Made by a program: the position numbers and the translations under genes
Notes under the pieces: generated by a model
Told to the model about the DNA's origin: nothing
Seen by the model: only the letters and a program-made list of their open reading frames with translations
Database searches by the model: none
NCBI GenBank assembly: GCA_947172415.1
Contig: OX359194.1
Coordinates: 3,224,001 to 3,288,000 of the forward strand
Origin: Chondrosia reniformis
Lineage: Eukaryota > Porifera > Demospongiae > Chondrillida > Chondrillidae
Direction of reading: 5' to 3'
Length of the DNA stretch: 64,000 nucleotides
Part shown: one piece after another, positions 12,397 to 23,006 of the stretch
How positions within the stretch are numbered: position 1 is the stretch's first letter
Layout of the letters: every line of letters begins with the position of its first letter

Positions 12397-12708
12397 AAAA
12401 GTAGGGATGAGACTATAACAGTGATTGGCACATCTAGAAAAAGTAACAAAACAAGAAAGTGATCATATGGTAAGGCTAACATTGCAGAAGTGGCATACTG
12501 AAACTTATCTGTACTCGTCACTTCTATGTTTGGGCGCATCATGGATATACTAGAAGTAGGGATCGATGCGCCCAAACATAGAAGTGATGTGTACAGATAG
12601 GTTTCAGTATGCCACTTCTGCAATGTTAGCCTTACCATATGATCACTTTCTTGTTTCGTTTCTCTTTCTAGATGTGCCAATCACTGTTATAGTGCCATCC
12701 CGACTTTT
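12397..12708. mobile_element. Foldback element with about 148-bp arms
   Basis: The arms 12397-12543 and 12564-12708 are inverted copies of each other with few mismatches around a loop of about 20-25 bp. They begin AAAAGT(A/C)GGGATG. Single-stranded, this forms a hairpin of nearly 150 bp. Long open frames on both strands here are by-products of the palindrome. No transposase is present. Confidence 0.75.
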
Positions 12709-12772
12709 AACTTCATTTTTGAATGTTTTTATTTAACTTGACCTATATAGGTGATAAAGGAAACTTGACATA

Positions 12773-13934
12773 CAGTAGTGATTGAAAGCAATAAGCGTGT
12801 TCCTCGCAAGCACTCGCATCTCATTAACACGTTAATGCAGAAGTATAACAAGTCTTTGCTAGTTTAATCGCGTTATTTTATCTCATTTTGCGCTTGAAAA
12901 ATGCCTCGTTTGCTTAAGTGAATACGTTAGCCAGAGAATTATTCGTCTTAAGACGGATGGAAAACTTGTGGATAAAGACATTGCAGATGAATTTGAAGGC
13001 TGCTCAGTGTTGGTGATGGTGTCAAATGTGGCTATCACTGGACTGGCTACTCCTAACCATTTCTGCAAAAAAGTAAAAGAAAAACAACAATATATTATAT
13101 ACTGAGTCTGCAAATCTATTTTGGATAACCACTTAAAATTCCGCTGAAGACTTAGAAAGGATTCGCTCGAGCATGGGCAATCGCCGATTACCTATATACG
13201 TGCGTATGAACTTACGAATACACTTTATGGTGGCCACAGGAAAGGTCAAGTTTAGTTTCTTTTGACAATGTTTAATATAAATACTGTTTGTTTTGACAAT
13301 GTTTAAAATAAGCAGTGTTTCTTTAATTAGCAATACAAAAATAATTACGTACGCACGTATATATGTAGGACAATTCCTCGTACTTGCTTGCTTGGGTTTA
13401 AGTAGTTGAGCCTTTTTGATCATTATTCTTTTACCTATATAATGAGGATTAAAAATAAATTTGCAAATAAAATGAATTGACTTAAATTTTCTTTTCCTTG
13501 CTATTTTCTTCTCTTTACCTTATGCCTAACTCCTGGCTTCCAAGCAAGTAGGTCTACAACTGTAGCTCTGTATATTTGTTGTTGAATTTCGCTCGGATTA
13601 ATTATTGTCCAAGGAAGATCGTCAGCATCCTCAACCAAGTGCTTAACATACCCTTTGTGCACTTTTCCTTTGTCTCGCGACTCAAGCCACTTTACTGATA
13701 TTAGATTTTCTCTGCCATATCGTTTCGAGTTAAGTTCTAAAAACACCTTGCGCCTTAGTGTCGATTTTAAAACAATATTTTAGACGATTTTAACACAATA
13801 TTTTTGACAATTTTAGATGAATTGTAAATATGCGAGGTGATGTATTGCGAGGGGATGAGAGGCCTCTCGAGTGCTTGAGAGGCCACGTACTCGTGTGGGT
13901 GCGAGACCCAGCCGATTACTTTCAATCACTACTG
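12773..13934. mobile_element. 1.16-kb TA-flanked DNA transposon in a Tc1/mariner relic
   Basis: Inverted ends read CAGTAGTGATTGAAAG(C/T)AAT at both sides, and TA flanks them at 12771-12772 and 13935-13936. The right side interrupts a Tc1/mariner-like transposase just after residues KIFSSPTV. The interior has two possible coding remnants: a plus-strand frame at about 12880-13102 (SQRIIRLKTDGKLVDKDIAD) and a minus-strand frame at 13501-13746 (RENLISVKWLESRDKGK). I recognise neither. The superfamily is unresolved; the TA target duplication is compatible with Tc1/mariner or pogo. Confidence 0.6.
13501..13746 (-). pseudogene. Unrecognised coding remnant inside the TA-flanked transposon
   Basis: About 81 codons, basic at both ends (RKVFLELNSKRYGREN near the start, KVKRRK at the end), with a stop TAG at 13501. 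It may be the element's own cargo or part of its transposase. No DDE motif is visible. The frame begins without a convincing start codon context. Confidence 0.3.
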
Positions 13935-13936
13935 TA

Positions 13937-14290
13937 TACGGTAGGGCTGGAGAAAATCTTCCTCTTTTGTAACAGCATTTTCTTGTAAGACCTTCCATTT
14001 GTATATACAGTGATCTCGTCAGTAAAAATCACATCAAATTTGTCAGGCAGATCAATATTTTCTTTAGCCCATTGATAGCGTTTTTCTTTGTTGGCCTTTC
14101 TAATCATCTGACAGTACTTTGTGCTTTTAGAGGTCCAACCAAAATCACCTCTCCATCAAAGACAGCTTTTAGCAGATATATTATGCCCTTCCTTTTGTAG
14201 AATAATCTCTAGTTCTACAGCTGTTGTCTCATCATTCTTCAACATTTGTTGCTCGATTATGTCCTTAATTAATTCAGGGTGGTTCAACCT
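13937..14290 (-). pseudogene. Tc1/mariner transposase relic
   Basis: Minus-strand coding similarity in two frames: ELIKDIIEQQMLKNDETTAV followed by AKSCL, then after a stop and shift CQMIRKANKEKRYQWAKEN and FDVIFTDEITV, which holds the first catalytic aspartate of the DDE/D domain. The order (helix-turn-helix linker, then catalytic start) is that of a common metazoan Tc1-like family. The C-terminal half is displaced by the 12773-13934 insertion. It is not functional. Confidence 0.75.
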
Positions 14291-14487
14291 ATTGAACCTA
14301 CTTGAACTACTTAGCTCTTCATGGAAGAAACATCATAAGACAATTTCTCATGAATTTGGAGTGCATATATACGATCTAGAGGGCCTGTTGCTTGAAAACG
14401 TTTTTAGAAATAGAATATGCCCGATTTCGATGTTTTTTTGATCTTCTTTTGTTAACTCACCCTGAATTTCACTGAGCGTTTCCCCTT
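14291..14487. repeat. Truncated 5' part of an R-family unit
   Basis: From about 14370 the sequence matches the 5' non-coding part of family R (GATCTAGAGGGCCTGTTGCT through TTCACTGAGCG), without the coding exons. It marks the left edge of the R cluster. Confidence 0.6.
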
Positions 14488-14647
14488 CCGATGATAAAAT
14501 ATAATTCTCTGCTTTACTTAAGACGAATAAACCATATTACTTCACAAGGACGAAAAACAACCATGCTTTAAAAACTAATACTTCTTTGTTCAACTGCCGT
14601 TGTAATAACTTAAACACCACACGTATAAATTTCCTTTTATTAACACC

Positions 14648-15096
14648 CTAGAAGTGCTTACGCAGACAGCTCGCTGCTTCACATGAAGTGGACCCCCCTG
14701 CATTAAGTTCATAATTATATAGTGGGTGTTTGATCTCATGGGGTGAGAGTATCTCTTCTATACTAATGGCCACTTCCTCTTCAGTAGCAGCTTCACCACA
14801 TTCTGTGGTCTCATCTGAACCATAGTAAGAGTAACCATGGACCAAGTCTCTTTTAATAATAGTGCCTTTGGCCACTCCTTGATGGTCACATGGGTAAACT
14901 AGTGTAACTAAAAGGAAAAAAGAAACCTTATGTAATAAAAGTATGCAAAAAGGATCGATTTTTTGGGATTCTTTTCTTTACCTTTATCACCTTCATTGAA
15001 GTAATCATTTACGTCACTAAAAAAAGATAAATTATGTAACTCCTGTGGTATCCCGAGTGCATGCAGTGGCAGCAATGAACAAGCAAAAATGGACAT
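14648..15096 (-). CDS. Family R gene, copy 1 (two exons, 124 aa)
   Basis: Exon 1 is 14982-15096, exon 2 is 14648-14907, separated by a 74-bp intron with GTAAAG donor and TTCCTTTTAG acceptor. The protein starts MSIFACSLLPLHALGIPQ, a short hydrophobic stretch that may be a signal peptide. It continues SFFSDVNDYFNEGDKVTLVY, then the core AKGTIIKRDLVHGYSYYGSD, an acidic stretch (TEEEVAISIEEILSPHE) and the tail WEAASCLRKxF found in the family. AATAAA follows the stop directly. A run of six C (plus strand) encodes the Gly-Gly in LNAGG. I recognise no known domain. A third frame (MRELTKEDQKNIEI) is also open over the upstream part. Confidence 0.6.
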
Positions 15097-15252
15097 GGAT
15101 GGCCTTTGTGTAAGAACCAGAGCCAGGCATACAATCTAGAGAGCCTCTTGCTTGAAGACGTTTTTAGAAATAGAATATGCCTGATTTCAATGTTTTTTTG
15201 ATCTTCTTTTGTTAACTCCCGCATACTTTCACTGAGCGTTTTCCCCTTCCGA

Positions 15253-16170
15253 TGATAAAATAAAATTCTCTGCTTTACTTAAGACAAATAAACCATATTA
15301 CTTCACAAGGACGAAAAACAACCACGCTTTAAAAACTAATACTTCTTTGTTCAAATTCTTCAATTGCCGTTGTAATAACTTAAGCACAACACATATAAAT
15401 TTCATTAAGAGAGTGATCAGCACTCCTGGTGAAGGAGTGACTGTCACTCTTGCTTACTGTCACTCTTGCTAAAGGAGTGATCCTCTCCTTATTATATATA
15501 ATGCAAGCTATGCATCAATATTGGCTCATGCATGCATTGGTTTTGGAATTATACACAACAGAAATAAATGTAATAATTATAAAGATTAAAATAAATATTA
15601 TAATATACAAGGTATACTAGCTGCATATACATGATAATCAAAAAGGTAATTTTGTAGTTACATGTATAGTCTATATAAAAATAAATTAAAAACCTAATTT
15701 AGCTACAAGTTTATAAGGTCTTTGTTTTTTAGTTAATTTTATATTTAGAAGGGAATATTCTAAAATGAATGCGCGCCTATAGGATAAGATAAATTTAAAG
15801 TGAAAAAGATGAGAAGAAGATTACGAGTGCCTCTGATATTTTCTCAATTAACTCCTGTGGTAGCCCGAATGCATGCAGTGGCAGCAACGAACAAGCAAAA
15901 ATGGACATGGATGGCCTTTGTGTAAGAACCAGAGCCAGGCATACGATCTAGAGAGCCTGTTGCTTGAAGATGTTTTTAGAAATAGAATATGCTCGATTTC
16001 GATGTTTGATCTTCTTTTGTTAACTCACGCTGAATTTCACTAAGCTTTTTTCCCTTCCGATGATAAAATAAAATTCTCTGCTTTACTTAAGACGAATAAA
16101 TCATATTACTTCACAAGGACGAAAAACAACCACGCTTTTAAACTAATATTTCTATGTTCAAATTCTTTAC
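15253..16170. repeat. Mosaic of truncated R and S family pieces
   Basis: 15253-15395 is the start of another R unit. 15410-15842 matches the start of the S block and breaks off inside the S terminal exon region (TTTCTCAA then TTAACTCC). 15846-16165 is again R sequence. The S start at 15413 recurs at 16264, about 850 bp later. The junctions show repeated recombination among R and S copies. No intact gene is present. Confidence 0.65.
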
Positions 16171-16350
16171 TGTTAAAAATTTGGGGTGAGGCTCACACCA
16201 AATTTAAGGTGATTTCCTTCCCTCCAGGAGTACACCATATTCAGTGTGATAATCACACTATCTATTAAGAGAGTGATCAGCACTCCTGGTGAAGGAGTGA
16301 CTGTCACTCTTGCTTACTGTCACTCTTGCTAAAGGAGTGATCCTCTCCTT
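16171..16350. repeat. Cluster of small GTGA/TCAC hairpins
   Basis: Successive short inverted words lie side by side: GGTGAGGCTCACACC, GTGTGATAATCACAC, GAGTGATCAGCACTC and GGAGTGACTGTCACTC. Each has a stem of 5-6 bp and a loop of 3-4 nt. The block starts ACTGTTAAAAATTTGGGGTG, which matches (inverted) the sequence ending at about 25188. It may be a transposon end or structured RNA. It precedes S-block sequence here and at 30465 and 42015. Confidence 0.6.
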
Positions 16351-16709
16351 ATTATATATAATGCAAGCTATGCATCAATATTGGCTCATGCATGCATTGG
16401 TTTTGGAATTATACACAACAGAAATAAATGTAATAATTATAAAGATTAAAATAAATATTATAATATATAAGGTATACTAGCTGCATATACATGATAATCA
16501 AAAAGGTAATTTTGTAGTTATATGTATAGTCTATATAAAAATAAATTAAAAACCTAATTTAGCTACAAGTTTATAAGGTCTTTGTTTTTTAGTTAATATT
16601 ACATTTAGAAGGGAATATTCTAAAATGAATGCGCGCCTATAGGATAAGATAAATTTAAAGTGAAAAAGATGAGAAGAAGATAACGAGTGCCTCTGATATT
16701 TTCTCAATT

Positions 16710-17047
16710 TTACAGAGGATCTTTTTTTTCTAGTATGAGGTAGCATTCCTGAATGCCATCTTCAAAATTGCCTGTTGCTAGAAGGCACCCTTGACCACTG
16801 GCAAGGGTTGCAGCCTCCTTGGCTAGATTAGAATTAGCCTGTACAAATAAATGACCATGAAAACTGATAAATATATGTAATTCTATTTATGAATGAAATC
16901 TATATAGATAATATATACATGTATATATGCATATATTGACGTACATACCAAGAATGGCACTACACAAGTTTTAAAGTATGTACTTACAAAAGAAATGAGC
17001 GGAGAAAGCCTCTTACTGACAATGGAATGGGAATCCACAGAGCCTTC
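16710..17047 (-). CDS. Family S gene, copy 1: last two coding exons, TPR-like
   Basis: Exon 16988-17047 (EGSVDSHSIVSKRLSPLISF) joins in phase 0 to exon 16710-16838 through a GTAAGT donor and TTTGTACAG acceptor, ending in TAA. The last exon reads ANSNLAKEAATLASGQGCLL then ATGNFEDGIQECYLILEKKD, which fits one tetratricopeptide repeat (small residue positions, G-N-F-E-D-G-I, terminal D-P). TPRs bind protein partners; the partner is unknown. The upstream exon(s) with the start codon were not found. A perfect CRE palindrome (TGACGTCA, 17097-17104) sits just upstream in transcription order. Confidence 0.5.
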
Positions 17048-17096
17048 CTATTCCTCTCAGAATCTTAGGCAGAAATCACGATGAGGTGACGTCACT

Positions 17097-17104
17097 ATTC
17101 CCAT
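17097..17104. promoter_or_regulatory. CRE palindrome upstream of S exons
   Basis: TGACGTCA occurs in copy 1 only. The other three S copies read TGACCTCA at the same place (19813 region, 31368 region, 42918 region). The site could bind CREB/ATF-type factors. Function is inference. Confidence 0.35.
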
Positions 17105-17898
17105 GGGAATTGCAATCTTGATACCAGACAAAAGTAGTTATGATTGTATTGGGTCTTTTCCTGTTGGAAACGCATAGGTTACAAAACTTCCGTATAGAAT
17201 GCTATCAATATTAGATAAACGTTTACGTTAACGTTGATAACGCGTAGATTACGAAACTGCCTTAGAATATCAATCAATAATATCACTGACGTTTGCACCT
17301 TATATTAATGTACAGTATAATGATGCTAGAAGTTTTGTAACTTATACGCGTGTTTCCTACTAATTTGCCTGGATATGATTGAAATCGTTAAAAGGTGAGT
17401 CTTTTTGTTACGTTATCCCCTCACACGAAGCCAATGCAGCTGTGTGTGCATTTGTACAGTAAAATTCCTATTATTCCTAGCAGCTGTACAGTATCCACGT
17501 GTGTGTAGAATTAAATGTAACCAATATAAGAGTCAGACGAAAGTGCTTGTGTGTGTTTTGACTTGACAGGTGTTTGTAAATGAGGATTAGTCTTCAAAAT
17601 TCGTATTAATACACCATGCATAGCAGCACTATCCATGCGTGTGTAGCAAAACTTTTAATTGAATGTAACCATTAAGTCCCTAATAGGATTGGTTCTTTTT
17701 TTAATGGCTATGCTACGCTTACTCGCTCGTAGTAGCGCAGAATGGGATCCCGCAGATTGCTTAAGGGAATTTATTGAGCGCTTTGTCAAGGACAAAAAAC
17801 AACCACTTTTTAAAAACTAATACTTCTTTGTTCAAATTCTTCAATTGTAGTTGTAATAACTTAAACACCACACATATAAATTTCCTTTTATTAACACC

Positions 17899-18371
17899 CT
17901 AGAAGCGCTTACGCAGGCAGCTTGCTGCTTCCCATGAAGTGAACCCCCCCACATTAAGTTTATAATTATATTGTGGGTGTTTGATCTCATGGGGTGAGAG
18001 TATCTCTTCTATACTGAAGGCCACTACCTCTTCAGTAGCAGCTTCACCACATTCTGTGGTCTCATCTGAACCATAGTAAGAGTAACCATGGACCAAGTCT
18101 CTTTTAATAATAGTGCATTTGGCCATTCCTTGATGGTCACATGGGTAAACTAGTGTAACTAAAAGGAAAAAAGAAACCTTATGTAATAAAAGTATGCAAA
18201 AAGGATCAATATTTTGGGATTCTTTTCTTTACCTTTATCACCTTTATTGAAGTAATCATGTATGTCACTAAAAAAAGAAACTCCTGTGGTAGCCCGAGTG
18301 CATGCAGTGGCAGCAACGAACAAGCAAAAATGGACATGGGTGGCCTTTGTGTGAGAACCAGAGCCAGGCAT
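17899..18371 (-). CDS. Family R gene, copy 2 (132 aa, alternative N-terminus)
   Basis: Exon 1 is 18233-18371 and exon 2 is 17899-18158, with a 74-bp intron. A 10-nt deletion relative to copy 1, just before SFFSD, puts a different upstream frame in line. The protein starts MPGSGSHTKATHVHFCLFVA and continues ATACTRATTGVSFFSDIHDY into the shared core. The run of seven C encodes Gly-Gly in LNVGGFTSW, and the ending is LRKRF. The downstream AATAAA is retained. Confidence 0.55.
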
Positions 18372-18515
18372 ACCATCTAGAGAGCCTCTTGCTTGAAGAC
18401 ATTTTTAGAAATAGAATATGCCCGATTTCGATGTTTTTTTGATCTTCTTTTGTTAACTCCTGCTTACTTTTGCTAAGCGTTTTCCCCTTCCGATGATAAA
18501 ATGAAATTCTCTGCT

Positions 18516-19144
18516 TTACTTAACACGAATATACCATATTACTTGACCAGGACGAAAATCAACCACACTATAAAAACTAATACTTCTTTTGTTCAAATTC
18601 TTCAATTGCCGTTGTAATAACTTAAACACCACACATATAAATTTCCTTTTATTAACACCCAAGAAGCACTTACACAGGCAGCTTGCTGCTTCCCATGAAG
18701 TGACCCCCCCCCCCGCATTAAGTTCATAATTATATAGTGGCTGTTTGATCTCATGGGGTGAGAGTATCTCTTCTATACTGAAGGCCACTACCTCTTCAGT
18801 AGCAGCTTCACCACATTCTGTGGTCTCATCTGAACCATAGTAAGAGTAACCATGGACCAAGTCTCTTTTAATAATAGTGCCTTTGGCCACTCCTTGATGG
18901 TCACATGGGTAAACTAATATAACTAAAAGGAAAAAAGACCCTGATGTAATAAAAGCTTGCAAAAAGGATCAATTTTTTGGTATTCTTTTCTCTACCTTTA
19001 TCACCTTCATTGAAGTAATCATGTATGTCACTAAAAAAAGATAAATAATGTTACTCCTGTGGTAGCCCGAGTGCATGCAATGGCAGCAACGAACAAGCAA
19101 AAATGGTCAAGGGTGGCCTTTGTGTGAGAACCAGAGCCAGGCAT
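18516..19144 (-). pseudogene. Family R copy 3 (first in unit 1), altered
   Basis: Exon 2 starts at 18922 and keeps the core frame through an 11-C run (AGGGVTSWEAASC). The usual stop codon is changed (CCCAAG for CCCTAG on the plus strand), so the frame extends to 18516. The ATG of the MSIFACS start is lost, and the other start (ATGCCTGGC) runs into a stop before SFFSD because the 10-nt deletion is absent. I read it as non-functional. Confidence 0.5.
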
Positions 19145-19437
19145 AAGATCTAGAGAGCCTCTTTCTTGAAGACTTTTTAGAAATTGAATATGCCTTAAGG
19201 TATACTAGCTGTATGAACATGATAATCAAAAAGGTAATTTTGTAGTTATATGTATAGTCTATATAGAAATAAATTAAAAACCTAATTTAGCTACAAGTTT
19301 ATAAGGTCTTTGTTTTTTAGTTAATTTTACATTTAGAAGGGAATATTCTAAAATGAATGCGCGCCTATAGGATAAGATAAATTAAAAGTGAAAAAGATGA
19401 GAAGAAGATTACGAGTGCCTCTGTTATTTTCTCAATT

Positions 19438-19774
19438 TTATAGAGGATCTTTTTTTCTAGTATAAGGTAGCATTCCTTAATGCCATCTTCAAAATTGCAT
19501 GTTGCTAGAAGGCACCCTTGACCACTGGCAAGGGTTGCAGCCTCCTTGGCTAGATTAGAATTAGCCTGTACAAATAAATGACCATGAAAACTGATAAATA
19601 TATGTAATTCTATTTATGAATGAAATCTATATAGATAATATATACATGTATATATGCATATATTGACGTACATACCAAGAATGGCACTACACAAGTTTTA
19701 AAGTATGTACTTACAAAAGAAATGAGCGGAGAAAGCCTCTTACTGACAATGGAATGGGAATCCACAGAGCCTTC
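19438..19774 (-). pseudogene. Family S copy 2 (unit 1)
   Basis: Same two exons as copy 1 (19715-19774 and 19438-19565). The T run near the end is one base shorter, which shifts the last codons, and one residue of the TPR-like motif is changed (GCATGT for GCCTGT on the plus strand). The upstream CRE-like site reads TGACCTCA. Confidence 0.45.
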
Positions 19775-20630
19775 CTATTCCTCTCAGAATCTTAGGCAGA
19801 AATCACAATGAGGTGACCTCACTATTCCCATGGGAATTGCAATCTTGATACCAGACAAAAGTAGTTATGATTGTATTGGGTCTTTTCCTGTTGGAAACGC
19901 ATAGGTTACAAAACTTCCATATAGAATGCTATCAATATTAGATAAACGTTTACGTTAACGTTGATAACGCGTAGATTACGAAACTTCCTTAGAATATCAA
20001 TCAATAATATCACTGACGTTTTCACTTTATACTAATGTACAGTATAATGATGCTAGAAGTTTTGTAACCTATACGCGTGTTTCCTACTGATTTGCCTGGA
20101 TATGATTTAAATCGTTAAAAGGTGAGTCTTTTTGTTACGTTATCCCCTCACACGAAGCCAATGCAGCTGTGTGTGCATTTGTACAGTAAAATTTCTATCA
20201 TTACTAGCAGCTGTACAGTATCCACGTGTGTGTAGCTTTTAACTAAACGTAACCAATATAAGAGTCAGACGAAAGTGCTTGTGTGTGTTTTGACTTGACA
20301 GGTGTTTGTAAATGAGGATTAGTCTTCAAAATTCGTATTAATACACCATGCATAGCAGCACTATCTATGCGTGTGTAGCAAAACTTTTAATTGAATGTAA
20401 CCATTAAGTCCCTAATAGGATTGGTTCTTTTTTTAATGGCTATGCTACGCTTACTCGCTCGTAGTAGCGAAGAATGGGATCCCGCAGATTGCTTAAGGGA
20501 ATTCATTGAGCGCTTTGTCAAGGACGAAAAACAACCACGTTTTAAAAACTAATACTTCTTTGTTCAAATTCTTCAATTGCAGTTGTAATAACTTAAACAC
20601 CACACGTATAAATTTCCTTTTATTAACACC

Positions 20631-21103
20631 CTAGAAGCGCTTACGCAGGCAGCTTGCTGCTTCCCATGAAGTGAACCCCCCCACATTAAGTTTATAATTA
20701 TATTGTGGGTGTTTGATCTCATGGGGTGAGAGTATCTCTTCTATACTGATGGCCACTTCCTCTTCAGTAGCAGCTTCACTAAATTCTGTGGTCTCATCTG
20801 AACCATAGTAAGAGTAACCATGGACCAAGTCTCTTTTAATAATAGTGCCTTTGGTCACTCCCTGATGGTCACATGGGTAAACTAGTGTAACTAAAAGGAA
20901 AAAAGAAACCTGATGTAATAAAAGCTTGCAAAAAGGATCAATATTTTGGGATTCTTTTCTTTACCTTTATCACCTTTATTGAAGTAATCATGTATGTCAC
21001 TAAAAAAAGAAACTCCTGTGGTAGCCCAAGTGCATGCAGTGGCAGCAACGAACAAGCAAAAATGGACATGTGTGCCCTTTGTGTGAGAACCAGAGCCAGG
21101 CAT
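20631..21103 (-). CDS. Family R gene, unit 1 second copy (MPGSG type, 132 aa)
   Basis: Exons 20965-21103 and 20631-20890 with a 74-bp intron. It has the 10-nt deletion and therefore the MPGSGSHTKGTHVHFC start. The core reads TKGTIIKRDLVHGYSYYGSD with EFSEAATEEE. A seven-C run keeps the tail in the LRKRF frame. Confidence 0.55.
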
Positions 21104-21331
21104 ACCATCTAGAGAGCCTCTTGCTTGAAGACATTTTTAGAAATAGAATATGCCCATTTCGATGTTTTTTTGATCTTCTTTTGTTAACTCCTGCTTACTT
21201 TTGCTAAGCGTTTTCCCCTTCTGATGATAAAATAAAATTCTCTGCTTTACTTAACACGAATATACCATATTACTTGACAAGGACGAAAATCAACCACACT
21301 ATAAAAACTAATACTTCTTTGTTCAAATTCT

Positions 21332-21844
21332 TCAATTGCCGTTGTAATAACTTAAACACCACACGTATAAATTTCCTTTTATTAACACCCTAGAAGCACT
21401 TACACAGGCAGCTTGCTGCTTCCCATGAAGTGACCCCCCCCCCCCCGCATTAAGTTCATAATTATATAGTGGCTGTTTTATCTCATGGGGTGAGAGTATC
21501 TCTTCTATACTGATGGCCACTTCCTCTTCAGTAACAGCTTCACCAAACTCTGTGGTCTCATCTGAACCATAGTAAGAGTAACCATGGACCAAGTCTCTTT
21601 TAATAATAGTGCCTTTGGCCACTCCTTGATGGTCACATGGGTAAACTAGTGTAACTAAAAGGAAAAAAGAAACCTTATGTAATAAAAGCTTGCAAAAAGG
21701 ATCGATTTTTTTGGGATTCTTTTCTTTACCTTTATCACCTTCATTGAAGTAATCATGTACGTCACTAAAAAAAGATAAATAATGTAACTCCTGTGGTAGC
21801 CCGAGTGCATGCAGTGGCAGCAACGAACAAGCAAAAATGGACAT
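21332..21844 (-). CDS. Family R gene, unit 1 third copy (MSIF type, 145 aa, shifted C-terminus)
   Basis: Exon 1 is 21730-21844 (MSIFACSLLPLHALGLPQ), exon 2 is 21332-21654. The 75-bp intron has no in-frame stop and a length divisible by three, so unspliced RNA would also encode a continuous protein 25 residues longer. A run of 13 C puts the end into another frame: GGGGSLHGKQQAACVSASRV and onward to YYNGN. Confidence 0.55.
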   Translation of the reverse strand: MSIFACSLLPLHALGLPQELHYLSFFSDVHDYFNEGDKGKEKNPKKIDPFCKLLLHKVSFFLLVTLVYPCDHQGVAKGTIIKRDLVHGYSYYGSDETTEFGEAVTEEEVAISIEEILSPHEIKQPLYNYELNAGGGGSLHGKQQAACVSASRVLIKGNLYVWCLSYYNGN

Positions 21845-22165
21845 GGATGGCCTTTGTGTAAGAACCAGAGCCAGGCATACAATCTAGAGAGCCTCTTGCT
21901 TGAAGACGTTTTTAGAAATAGAATATGCCCGATTTCAATGTTTTTTTGATCTTCTTTTGTTAACTCCCGCATACTTTCACTGAGCGTTTTCCCCTTCCGA
22001 TGATAAAATAAAATTCTCTGCTTTACTTAAGACAAATAAACCATATTACTTCACAAGGACGAAAAACAACCACGCTTTAAAAACTAATACTTCTTTGTTC
22101 AAATTCTTCAATTGCCGTCGTAATAACTTAAGCACCACACATATAAATTTCATTTTGTTAACACC

Positions 22166-22330
22166 CTAGAAGCGCTTACGCAGGCAGCTTGCTGCTTCCC
22201 ATGAAGTGACCCCCTCCGCATTAAGTTCATAATTATATAGTGGGTGTTTGATCTCATGGGATGAGAGTATCTCTTCTATACAGAAGGCCACTACCTCTTC
22301 AGTAGCAGCTTCACCACATTCTGTGGAACA
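22166..22330 (-). pseudogene. Family R 3'-terminal fragment, unit 1
   Basis: Only the end of exon 2 (from TECGEAATEE to LRKRF) is present. At about 22325 R sequence stops abruptly and unrelated sequence begins. The frame continues upstream for about 28 codons (KLGQTWCSPGEPCST) but without an ATG. The C run is interrupted (CCCCCTCC). Confidence 0.6.
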
Positions 22331-23006
22331 TGGCTCTCCTGGAGAACACCATGTTTGACCCAATTTTCTCCATTCCTCATAGCATGAGCTACAGGACCAA
22401 CCCCTCACTGGCCAGAGGGTGCCCTCTGAACGTGAAGAACTCAGAACTAAAGTTTTGTAGCTACTTCTCCTTCTCTCATTTGAGCTCCTTTATCTCTGAT
22501 GAGATCTCCACCTGTTTCACTCCTGGAAAGTGGTACCTCATAAAATTTCCTGGGTACTGGTGGTCACTGTCGATAATATGGTCCCTCGTAAGTCAGCTGC
22601 TGAGACTGTTACCCAAATTAATGAGGTAAACCCTGTGATTGGCAGCACATGGGTGGCCATTTTATAGCATCATACCTATAACCTCTTTGTATATGCAGTT
22701 TTGTGTAAAGTTCTACCCTACAGAGTGTCACCAAAAGAAGAAGTTTAAGGCTAGTATAGGGTCTTTTCCTGTAAACTTTACTGATGCAACAACATCATCA
22801 TCAGTTAGTACGCCTGTGGAACATATCCGCAAATTTCCAATTTTTGTAAATTGTCATATTAGCACCTACAGAAGTGTCACATTCCAGGCGGAAGCGTCTT
22901 TAGCATGTGACCTGCCCGTGAAGCGGAGCACCCAGCACTGAAACGTCACGAGTCATCACTAGTCGTTATAGATGTCAAATTATAGTATAGCGGAGGAAAG
23001 CCAATA
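22331..23006 (-). other. Degraded coding-like sequence, unassigned
   Basis: On the minus strand near 22490-22620 a short frame reads IDSDHQYPGNFMRYHFPGVK followed by QVEIS. It resembles the jelly-roll segment S-x-H-P-Y-x-x-N...PG found beside ubiquitin-ligase and ZZ-finger proteins. Stops on both sides make it a relic at best. Plus-strand frames over the same DNA are not convincing. Copies lie at about 33881-34556 and 45430-46105. Confidence 0.3.

Noticed and set aside
12230-12680. Long frames on both strands over the foldback (up to 139 codons)
   Set aside because: They read the palindrome arms in both directions and are a by-product of the inverted repeat.
22166-22408. Chimeric gene made of unrelated N-terminal sequence and the R C-terminus
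   Set aside because: The frame is open but has no ATG, and the upstream part has no recognisable domain.
22330-22941. Two plus-strand frames of about 100 codons next to the R fragment, repeated in all units
   Set aside because: No domain, no splice context. Better coding-like signal on the minus strand. Their repetition only reflects the segmental duplication.
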